Assembly (NCBI GenBank): GCA_964626795.1
Contig: CAZVIQ010000036.1
Location: 1 to 8,821, forward strand
Source: RGIG1840 sp964626795
GTDB taxonomy: Bacteria; Bacillota_I; Bacilli_A; RF39; UBA660
Reading direction: 5' to 3'
Length of the DNA stretch: 8,821 nt
This document shows positions 1 to 5,355 of the stretch, piece by piece. The notes under the pieces were generated by a model. That model did not search any database and was not told the origin of the DNA. It was given only the letters and a program-made list of their open reading frames with translations. The first letter of the stretch is position 1. Every line of letters starts with the position of its first letter. The translations under genes and the position numbers were made by a program.

Positions 1-1
1 T

Positions 2-805
2 TATGAAATCAGAGGAAAGCAAGTAATGTTAGATTCTGATTTAGCTATATTATATACAGTCGAAACTAAGCGTATAAATGAGGCTGTTAAAAACAATCCA
101 GAAAAATTTCCAATAAGATTTGCATTTAGAATTAATGAAAGTGAATATAATTCTTTGAAGTCGAAAATTTCGACTTCAAAAGGTGGCTCTAGAAAAGGTC
201 ATACAGTTTTTACTGAGCAAGGTGTTTATATGCTTGCCACAATTTTAAAAAGTAAAACAGCTACGGAAATCACATTACATATTATGGATACTTTTATTAT
301 GATGAAAAAATATATTTCAAACAATCTTTTAGAGCAAAAATACATATCTAATTTAGTTATAAAACATGAAGAAGATATTAAATTATTACAGGAATCATTT
401 AATAGATTTGAAGATAAAGAAATAAATAATCATATCTTCTTTGAAGGACAAATATACGATGCATATTCACTTATGATGAATATATTAAATAAAGCAAAAA
501 AAGAAATAATAATTATAGATAATTACGCTGGTAGAGAATTATTTGATTTAATAAAAGACATAAATATTTGTATTAAAATATATACTAAGAACATTGATAA
601 TGAAGCAAGTAAAAAATATTTAAAGCAATATAACAATATCGAAATAATTAATACAGATATTTTCCATGATAGATTTATTATAATAGATAAAAAGACTTTA
701 TATCACTGTGGAAGTAGTTTTAAAGATTTAGGAAAGAAATGTTTTGCCATTAATTTAATTGGAGATAAAAATATGCTAAAACAACTACTTAATATAATAA
801 AATAG
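2..805 (+). CDS. ORF6N domain protein with C-terminal PLD-like domain (5' end outside window)
   Basis: The reading frame is open from base 2, and the eight codons before the first ATG (base 26) read YEIRGKQV, which runs straight into MLDSDLA. This is the usual opening of an ORF6N domain, so ATG 26 is internal and the true start lies upstream of the window. Numbering from that Met, residues 1 to about 95 are ORF6N (VETKRINEAVKNN, FTEQGVYML), a domain of phage and accessory DNA-binding or antirepressor-like proteins. A charged, probably coiled-coil linker follows to about 130. Residues about 140-250 resemble the PLD-like domain often fused to ORF6N, with HDRFIIID at 214-221 and GSS at 229-231. 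This matches the H-x-K/R-x4-D-x6-G-S pattern once, with Arg in place of the usual HKD Lys, so catalysis is uncertain. The role is unknown; regulation or phage conflict is inference. It lies next to housekeeping genes with a 124-base gap. Confidence 0.85.
   Translation, partial: YEIRGKQVMLDSDLAILYTVETKRINEAVKNNPEKFPIRFAFRINESEYNSLKSKISTSKGGSRKGHTVFTEQGVYMLATILKSKTATEITLHIMDTFIMMKKYISNNLLEQKYISNLVIKHEEDIKLLQESFNRFEDKEINNHIFFEGQIYDAYSLMMNILNKAKKEIIIIDNYAGRELFDLIKDINICIKIYTKNIDNEASKKYLKQYNNIEIINTDIFHDRFIIIDKKTLYHCGSSFKDLGKKCFAINLIGDKNMLKQLLNIIK
154..180. repeat. Perfect 27-nt palindrome inside the ORF6N coding region
   Basis: Two 13-base arms, TTTGAAGTCGAAA and TTTCGACTTCAAA, flank a single central A with no mismatch. 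The segment encodes LKSKISTSK (residues 44-52 from the Met at base 26), just before the conserved FTEQG block of ORF6N. As RNA it could form a hairpin of about 11 bp. As DNA it could be a protein-binding or recombination site. The function is unknown. Confidence 0.8.
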
Positions 806-894
806 GAAGAATAAAATTCTTTAAAATCCAGTACTCACATTATTAAATTTATAGTAAAGTAAATGTTATAAATATTTTATTATTAATTATTATA

Positions 895-903
895 TGCTAT
901 ACT
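895..903 (+). promoter_or_regulatory. Candidate extended -10 promoter for the cdsA operon
   Basis: TGCTATACT matches an extended -10 element (TGn then TATACT). No good -35 is visible 17 bases upstream, as is common with extended -10 promoters. Transcription would begin near base 910, shortly before the Shine-Dalgarno at 917-924. A second, weaker candidate, TGTTATAAA, lies at 864-872. This is motif evidence only. Confidence 0.45.
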
Positions 904-916
904 ATATGTATAATAT

Positions 917-924
917 AAGAGGTG
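917..924 (+). promoter_or_regulatory. Ribosome binding site that fixes the cdsA start
   Basis: AAGAGGTG lies five bases before the ATG at 930. The upstream in-frame ATG at 894 has no such site and overlaps the candidate promoter, so 930 is the preferred start. Confidence 0.75.
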
Positions 925-929
925 CAAAA

Positions 930-1730
930 ATGAAAACGAGAATTATAAGTTCTTTAATGGTGATTTTTATTGTAATTCCTATAATTTATTACGGTGGTCC
1001 TATATTTTATGCTGCTGTTGGAATAGTAGGATTAATAGGATTTAGAGAATTACTTGAGTTAAAAGAAAAAGAAAAAGATATTCCATTTGTTATGAAAAAT
1101 ATATCTGTTATATCTTTTTTGCTCATTGTTCTATCAAATTTAAATGATAGAAGCTTGGAATTATTAGTTGATTATAGAATAATAAGTTTTATTATTTTTA
1201 TGATATTATCTCCAATGGTATTTATACATGATTTTAAAAAATATAATATTAATGATGCCCTATATTTACTTGGCAGTATATTCTTTCTTGGATTGTCGTT
1301 TAATTATTTAATTACTATAAGAATGCTTAATTTAAATTACTTAATATTTTTACTATTAATAACAATATTTACAGACACTTTTGCTTATGTGACGGGTATG
1401 TTAATCGGAAAACATAAAATGTCTAAGATAGTAAGTCCTAAAAAAACATGGGAAGGTTTTGTAGGAGGAAGTATATTTGGTACTTTTATAAGTTCAGTAT
1501 TTTATATCTCAGCCTTTGAATATCAGGGAAGTATTATAGGATTAATTTTAGTAGTACTTTTGCTTACAATGATAGGTCAACTTGGGGATTTGATATTATC
1601 TTCTATTAAAAGATATTATAAAATCAAAGACTTTGGAAATATAATACCTGGACATGGAGGTATACTTGATAGACTTGATAGTATTCTTTTTGTACTATTG
1701 GCATTCAGTTTTATATATTATTATTTATAA
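930..1730 (+). CDS. cdsA: Phosphatidate cytidylyltransferase (CDP-diacylglycerol synthase)
   Basis: This integral membrane enzyme makes CDP-diacylglycerol from phosphatidic acid and CTP, the branch point to phosphatidylglycerol and cardiolipin. The 266-aa product has about seven or eight hydrophobic segments. It carries the family signature near its C-terminus: S225-x-K-R, K233-D-x-G236, then PGHGG (240-244) and DRLD (247-250). The upstream blocks DTFAY (from 149) and SPKKTWEG (169-176) are also typical. The start at 930 is chosen for its strong Shine-Dalgarno. rseP follows after 11 bases, so the two are probably co-transcribed. In many Firmicutes dxr separates cdsA and rseP; here it does not. 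Length is normal for the family. Confidence 0.95.
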   Translation: MKTRIISSLMVIFIVIPIIYYGGPIFYAAVGIVGLIGFRELLELKEKEKDIPFVMKNISVISFLLIVLSNLNDRSLELLVDYRIISFIIFMILSPMVFIHDFKKYNINDALYLLGSIFFLGLSFNYLITIRMLNLNYLIFLLLITIFTDTFAYVTGMLIGKHKMSKIVSPKKTWEGFVGGSIFGTFISSVFYISAFEYQGSIIGLILVVLLLTMIGQLGDLILSSIKRYYKIKDFGNIIPGHGGILDRLDSILFVLLAFSFIYYYL

Positions 1731-1741
1731 AGGGAGATAAT

Positions 1742-2791
1742 ATGAATTTTATTATTACATTATTATTATTGTTGTTTATATTAGGTTTTATTGTGTTAAT
1801 ACATGAACTCGGACATTTTGTTGCATCTAAGAAAATTGGAGTTTATGTAGATGAATTTGCTGTTGGAATGGGACCTAAAATATTTAAATTTAAAAGAAAA
1901 AATGATGAAACAGAATATACAATAAGAGCCTTTCCCATAGGTGGTTTTGTCGCGATGGCTAATGCAGAAGATGAAGAATATCCTGTAGGAAAAGAAAGAG
2001 TTTTAGAAAATAAAAAATTTTATCAAAAAATAGCGGTTTTAATAATGGGAGTTATCTTTAACTTCATTTTAGCATTTGTACTTTTATTCTTTAATGGACT
2101 TATTTTTGGAAGTCCTGAAACTAAACCATACATAGGACAAATAATGAAAGATTCTGCAGCTTTTAAAGGAGGTCTTAGAGAAAAAGATTTAATTAAAAGT
2201 GTTAATGATGTTAAAGTAACATCGGGGGATGATGTATTATTAGAACTAACAGTTAAAAAAGATAAAAACGAATATAAATTTGTAGTTGAAAGAGCAGGCA
2301 AGAATTTCACTACAACTTTAGAACCTACTATTGAAAAAGATGAAGATGGTAATGATAAGAAAATTTTCGGATTTAATTTTACCGCTGAAAAAAAATATGG
2401 TTTTATAAATGCAGTTAAATATGCTTCAGATTCAACTTACAAACTTACTAAATCTATATTTAATATTTTAGGAAAACTTATAACTGGTAAAGTAGGACTA
2501 AATAATTTAAGTGGACCTGTAGGTGTATATTCAGTTGTTGATAATTTAAAAGAAAAGGGTATAGAGACAATTATTTATCTTATAGCATATCTTTCAATAA
2601 ACGTTGGAGTTATTAATTTACTTCCAATTCCTGTGTTTGATGGAGGAAGAATTCTCCTTGTAATAATTGAAAAGATTAAAGGAAAAAAATTACATCCTAA
2701 TGTAGAATTATATTTAAGTTATCTTGGATTTGGCTTTATGATATTACTATTTATATTGGTTACTTTTAATGATATAATAAGATTATTATAA
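1742..2791 (+). CDS. rseP: RIP metalloprotease RseP (site-2 protease, M50B)
   Basis: This is a membrane-embedded zinc protease that makes the second cut in regulated intramembrane proteolysis of anti-sigma factors and can clear remnant signal peptides. The 349-aa sequence has HELGH (residues 21-25, the HExxH zinc site) in its first membrane helix. A hydrophobic segment follows around 100-120, and a PDZ-like region lies at about 128-195. NLLPIPVFDGG (292-302) holds the third zinc ligand, Asp300; VFDGG replaces the more usual ALDGG, but the Asp is kept. A final membrane helix ends the protein. The start is supported by AGGGAG 11 to 6 bases upstream. It sits 11 bases after cdsA and 16 before the next gene, in one operon. 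No cognate anti-sigma factor is visible here. Confidence 0.95.
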   Translation: MNFIITLLLLLFILGFIVLIHELGHFVASKKIGVYVDEFAVGMGPKIFKFKRKNDETEYTIRAFPIGGFVAMANAEDEEYPVGKERVLENKKFYQKIAVLIMGVIFNFILAFVLLFFNGLIFGSPETKPYIGQIMKDSAAFKGGLREKDLIKSVNDVKVTSGDDVLLELTVKKDKNEYKFVVERAGKNFTTTLEPTIEKDEDGNDKKIFGFNFTAEKKYGFINAVKYASDSTYKLTKSIFNILGKLITGKVGLNNLSGPVGVYSVVDNLKEKGIETIIYLIAYLSINVGVINLLPIPVFDGGRILLVIIEKIKGKKLHPNVELYLSYLGFGFMILLFILVTFNDIIRLL

Positions 2792-2807
2792 AAAAGGAAG
2801 TGCTAAA

Positions 2808-3179
2808 ATGACTAATCGTTTTACTAGGAATAAAGAAATTATTAAATATGCAAAAAACTATTATTCAATTATCAATGAAGAAATTTACTCAACTGATAGT
2901 ATTAGTGAAAAAATAATTGAACTTTATTCAGATTATATTTTTTGCACTAAAGCTTTGACAGAAGTAGCGATAAGAAAAATTCAAAAGATTGATTCAGTAG
3001 TATATAAATACTTTAATGATTTTGAATTTAAAAAAGAAATGTCAAAAGGAATCTTTAATATAAAAGTAAAGAAAAGTGAAGATAATTTATTAGAATTTAT
3101 AATTAATAATCTACTTGAGATATATGATAAATATATGGAAAGTTATACAAGAAATATCTATATACCTAAGTGTATATAG
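2808..3179 (+). CDS. Hypothetical protein of 123 aa, third gene of the cdsA-rseP operon
   Basis: I do not recognise this protein. It is hydrophilic, rich in Lys, Ile, Glu and Tyr, and looks mainly helical. It has no signal peptide, no clear membrane segment and no metal-binding or catalytic motif that I can name; its two Cys residues are isolated. It is probably cytoplasmic. An AAGGA site at 2794-2798 lies nine bases before the ATG, and the gap from rseP is 16 bases, so it is very likely translated and in the same operon. The last codons and the stop lie inside the stem of a strong terminator. In many Firmicutes this position after rseP is taken by proS and polC. Genuine gene: likely. Function: unknown. 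Confidence 0.7.
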   Translation: MTNRFTRNKEIIKYAKNYYSIINEEIYSTDSISEKIIELYSDYIFCTKALTEVAIRKIQKIDSVVYKYFNDFEFKKEMSKGIFNIKVKKSEDNLLEFIINNLLEIYDKYMESYTRNIYIPKCI

Positions 3180-3197
3180 ATATTTCTTATTTTTTTT
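3149..3197 (+). terminator. Strong rho-independent terminator overlapping the 3' end of the hypothetical gene
   Basis: A perfect 17-bp stem pairs 3149-3165 with 3172-3188 around a six-base loop (CTAAGT), followed by eight Ts at 3190-3197. The stop codon TAG (3177-3179) lies in the 3' arm. It ends the cdsA-rseP transcript. The stem is AT-rich but long. Confidence 0.88.
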
Positions 3198-3205
3198 GTT
3201 ACAAT
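3197..3205 (+). promoter_or_regulatory. Candidate extended -10 promoter for the small membrane protein gene
   Basis: TGTTACAAT (TGn plus TACAAT) begins at the last T of the preceding terminator's T-tract. Initiation would be near 3212, giving a leader of about 22 bases to the ATG at 3234. No convincing -35 is visible; it would fall in the terminator stem. Confidence 0.5.
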
Positions 3206-3233
3206 ATCAGCCATAAATGAGAGGAAAATAAAT

Positions 3234-3539
3234 ATGACTTTAAAAGAAAAATTAATAAAGAATTTGTCAGCAAGAAGAGAAGAATTAATTAAAGAAGCTA
3301 AAGAAAGATTAGTTGAAGGATCAATTATTTCTGCAATAGGTGGTATTGGAGCTGCTAGTGGAATAATGATGATTAAGGAAGAACCTTTAAACGGAAGTAT
3401 ATTACTTATATTAGGTTTAATGACTACTATATTGGGTGTAGATAAATTTGAAGAAAGAAAAGATTTAAAACATATAGTTGAAAATATTGATGGTTTATTA
3501 TTTACTGAAGATTTAAGTGAAAAACTTTATTGTTTATAG
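3234..3539 (+). CDS. Small two-helix membrane protein, probably C-terminally frameshifted
   Basis: I do not recognise a family. The first 28 residues are charged and helical (LKEKLIKNLSARREELIKEA). Two Gly-rich hydrophobic segments follow, at about 30-47 (IISAIGGIGAASGIMM) and 53-70 (LNGSILLILGLMTTILGV), joined by a short KEEP turn that suggests a helical hairpin in the membrane. A charged tail follows. AGAGG at 3220-3224 supports the start, and the gene lies between a terminator and the rimP promoter, so it is its own unit. It ends EKLYCL-stop, but another frame stays open downstream and reads like its natural continuation (see the next entry). If so, the ancestral protein had about 133 residues. 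Whether the 101-aa form works is unknown. Confidence 0.6.
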   Translation: MTLKEKLIKNLSARREELIKEAKERLVEGSIISAIGGIGAASGIMMIKEEPLNGSILLILGLMTTILGVDKFEERKDLKHIVENIDGLLFTEDLSEKLYCL

Positions 3540-3634
3540 TTCAAGATGCAATACGTGAAAGTCAGGATAATTTGATAGATATGGTTTTAGATTTAGGTTT
3601 AAGCACAAAGTCATCTCAGAAATCTATGAAATAA
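3521..3634 (+). pseudogene. Out-of-frame C-terminal remnant of the small membrane protein gene
   Basis: This frame is open for 37 codons and ends in TAA at 3632-3634. It reads VQDAIRESQDNLIDMVLDLG and then LSTKSSQKSMK, with ordinary protein-like composition, but has no start codon or ribosome site of its own except a late ATG. Adding one T to the run at 3526-3528 would turn the upstream EKLYCL-stop into EKLLLFIVQDAIRE and join the two frames. A one-base deletion is therefore the simplest reading. A sequencing or assembly error is also possible. The other two forward frames are quickly closed here. Confidence 0.4.
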
Positions 3635-3654
3635 AATAGTCTGGTAAAAAATAC

Positions 3655-3683
3655 TTGCTCTATTAATTTATATTTGTTATAAT
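3655..3683 (+). promoter_or_regulatory. Promoter of the rimP-nusA-infB operon
   Basis: The -35 is TTGCTC (3655-3660), followed by 17 bases and then TATAAT (3678-3683) with TGT directly before it (an extended -10). Transcription would start near 3690, so the leader hairpin at 3696-3722 would form at the very 5' end of the mRNA. This is the best promoter match in the window. Confidence 0.75.
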
Positions 3684-3695
3684 TACTTTAGTCAG

Positions 3696-3722
3696 CAAAG
3701 AGTGGGAAACCCCCACTCTTTG
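3696..3722 (+). promoter_or_regulatory. Leader hairpin upstream of rimP, candidate attenuator
   Basis: CAAAGAGTGGG (3696-3706) pairs perfectly with CCCACTCTTTG (3712-3722) around an AAACC loop: an 11-bp stem that is unusually GC-rich for this sequence. It is followed by GAATTT rather than a T-run, so it resembles a weak terminator. It ends nine bases before the rimP Shine-Dalgarno (3732-3737). NusA-dependent attenuation of the nusA operon has been reported in Bacillus subtilis, as I recall; a similar role here is inference. It could also stabilise the 5' end of the mRNA. Confidence 0.65.
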
Positions 3723-3742
3723 AATTTAGTTAAGGAGATTTT

Positions 3743-3988
3743 ATGGAAAAGATAATTGAAAATGCTATTAAACTTCCTTTGGAAGAAGAAAAAATCGAGT
3801 TAGTTAAGATTTGTCTTGGAGAAGAAGATGGGGAAAAAACATTATTTATTACTATAGATAATGAAAATGGAGTAGATACAGAAATGTGTGTGAAAGCAAC
3901 CAGAATAATTAATGAAATAATTGATAAATTAGAGATAGAACTTGATGACTATATTCTTGATGTGGGAAGTAAAGGTAGTGAAGAATAA
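3743..3988 (+). CDS. rimP: Ribosome maturation factor RimP, N-terminal domain only
   Basis: RimP helps 30S subunit assembly and is normally about 150 residues, with an N-terminal alpha/beta domain and a C-terminal SH3-like domain. This product has only 81. It matches the N-terminal domain: LVKICLGEEDGEKTLFITID, then GVDTEMCVKATRIINEIIDK (like the family's G-hydrophobic-x-x-x-x-C...S-R-x-I...L-D), and ILDVGSKGSEE where the family has LEVSSPGLDRPL. It stops there. The stop overlaps the nusA ATG (TAATG), so there is no room for a lost C-terminal domain and no sign of a frameshift. AAGGAG at 3732-3737 supports the start. First gene of its operon. The identity rests largely on position plus these motifs; whether it still binds the ribosome is unknown. 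Confidence 0.8.
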   Translation: MEKIIENAIKLPLEEEKIELVKICLGEEDGEKTLFITIDNENGVDTEMCVKATRIINEIIDKLEIELDDYILDVGSKGSEE

Positions 3989-5058
3989 TGGAAGCAAAAG
4001 AATTTAAAAAAGCATTTGATTCGATAATCAAAGAAAGAGGACTTGATGGAGATACTGTTATTGATGCAATGCAGTCAGCTTTAGCAACAGCTTATAAGAA
4101 AAATTATAATGAGCAGGCTGATATCAGAGTTAGTATTAATCCAGAAAGTGGAGAAATAAGAGTATGTAAAGTTGTAACAATAGTTGAAGACTTAGATGAA
4201 GTTGAAAATATTGAAAGTGTTTTATCTCTTGAAGAAGCAGAAGAACAATATGGAGACAAATATAAAGTAGGAGATGAAATAATAGAGGAAGTAACTCCTG
4301 AAGACTTTGGACGTGTTGCAGTTTCTGTTGCTAAACAGGTAGTAATGCAAAAAATAAGAGAAGCAGAAAGAAATAATATCATTCAAGAATTTCAAGATAA
4401 GGAAAATGAACTTATGTTAGGTTTCCTTGCAATGGAAGATGTTAGAAACTATTATGTTGATTTAGGTAAGGCAAGAGCTATACTTCCTAAAACAGAAATA
4501 ATTCCAAATGAAAAACTTGAAATGGGAAGTAGTATAAAAGTATATATTACAAAAATTGAAAGCACACCTAAGGGACCACTTATACTTTCATCAAGAAAAC
4601 ATTATGGATTTGTAAAAAGACTTTTTGAAAGTGAAATACCTGAGCTTGCAGATGGTACACTGCTAATGCATGGTGTAGCGCGTGAAGCTGGAGTAAGAAG
4701 TAAAGTTGCAGTTTCATCAACTAATTCAAGAGTTGACGCTATTGGATCTTGCATTGGAGAAAAAGGTAGAAGAATAGCAAATATTATAAAGGAACTAAAT
4801 GGAGAAAAAGTAGACTTAATTCTATACAGTGACAATAAAGAAGAATTTATAGCAAGTGCATTAAGTCCTGCTAAGAATTTAAATGTTACTATACTGGATG
4901 AAGAAAAAACAAATGAAGCTTTAGTTATCGCAGATGATGAGAATCTTTCATTAGCAATAGGTAAAAAAGGAATCAACATAAAGCTTGCAAGTAAACTTAC
5001 TAAATTTAAAATAAATATTAAAACACTTGAGGAAATAAATAGAGAAATAAATAAGTAG
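3988..5058 (+). CDS. nusA: Transcription termination/antitermination factor NusA
   Basis: NusA binds RNA polymerase and nascent RNA and promotes pausing, intrinsic termination and antitermination. The 356-aa protein has the Firmicute layout without the extra C-terminal acidic repeats of enterobacteria. The N-terminal polymerase-binding domain covers about 1-125 and includes ALATAYKKNY and EEVTPEDFGRVAVSVAKQVV. The S1 domain spans about 130-200. KH1 has GSCIGEKGRRI (from 253, with the G-x-x-G loop) and KH2 has LSLAIGKKGINIKLASKL (from 320). Its ATG overlaps the rimP stop, with only a weak ribosome site (AAGGTAG), suggesting translational coupling. ylxR follows eight bases after its stop. It may control its own operon through the leader hairpin (inference). 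Confidence 0.97.
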   Translation: MEAKEFKKAFDSIIKERGLDGDTVIDAMQSALATAYKKNYNEQADIRVSINPESGEIRVCKVVTIVEDLDEVENIESVLSLEEAEEQYGDKYKVGDEIIEEVTPEDFGRVAVSVAKQVVMQKIREAERNNIIQEFQDKENELMLGFLAMEDVRNYYVDLGKARAILPKTEIIPNEKLEMGSSIKVYITKIESTPKGPLILSSRKHYGFVKRLFESEIPELADGTLLMHGVAREAGVRSKVAVSSTNSRVDAIGSCIGEKGRRIANIIKELNGEKVDLILYSDNKEEFIASALSPAKNLNVTILDEEKTNEALVIADDENLSLAIGKKGINIKLASKLTKFKINIKTLEEINREINK

Positions 5059-5066
5059 GTGAAACT

Positions 5067-5324
5067 ATGAAAACAAGAAAAATTCCATTAAGAACCTGCG
5101 TTGAATCAAAAGAAAAGCTTGATAAAAAAGAATTACTAAGAATAGTAAAAAATAAAGAGGGAATAGTATTTGTTGATGATACTTTAAAGGCAAATGGCAG
5201 AGGATGTTATTTAAAGAAAGATAAAGAAGTAATTGAAAAAGCTAGAAAAAGTAAGTCGATAGATAGGAGTTTAGGTATAGAAGTACCTGAAACCGTATAT
5301 ACTGAATTATTAAATAAAATATAA
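5067..5324 (+). CDS. ylxR: YlxR/RnpM family RNA-binding protein
   Basis: This 85-aa basic protein closely resembles streptococcal YlxR in layout: KTRKIPLRTCVESKE at the N-terminus, ELLRIVKNKEG, then the family hallmark GRGCY (44-48; usually GRGAY) and a basic C-terminal helix. The family binds RNA; in Bacillus subtilis the protein has been named RnpM, as a modulator of RNase P. Many members carry a CVGCR motif near the start, but here only one Cys remains (RTCVESKE). It sits eight bases after nusA, with GGTGAAACT before its ATG. The usual next gene, the L7Ae-like ylxQ, is absent: only 31 bases separate ylxR from infB. Confidence 0.92.
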   Translation: MKTRKIPLRTCVESKEKLDKKELLRIVKNKEGIVFVDDTLKANGRGCYLKKDKEVIEKARKSKSIDRSLGIEVPETVYTELLNKI

Positions 5325-5355
5325 AAATATAATAAGAAAGAAGAGGTGATCATTT

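Noticed and set aside
807..821. Terminator after the ORF6N gene (AAGAAT/ATTCTT hairpin)
   Set aside because: The stem is six AT-rich pairs with a three-base loop and no T-run follows.
909..914. Perfect TATAAT as the cdsA -10
   Set aside because: Initiation would fall inside the Shine-Dalgarno at 917-924 and leave no usable ribosome site. The TGCTATACT at 895-903 fits better.
894..929. Longer N-terminus for CdsA starting at the ATG at 894
   Set aside because: No ribosome site lies before it, the extra residues (MLYYMYNIRGAK) are not family-like, the region overlaps a promoter-like sequence, and the ATG at 930 has an excellent Shine-Dalgarno.
3518..3541. Programmed -1 frameshift joining the two halves of the small membrane protein gene
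   Set aside because: No X-XXY-YYZ slippery heptamer is in the right register (codons are GAA AAA CTT TAT) and no stimulatory stem-loop is visible. A one-base deletion is simpler.
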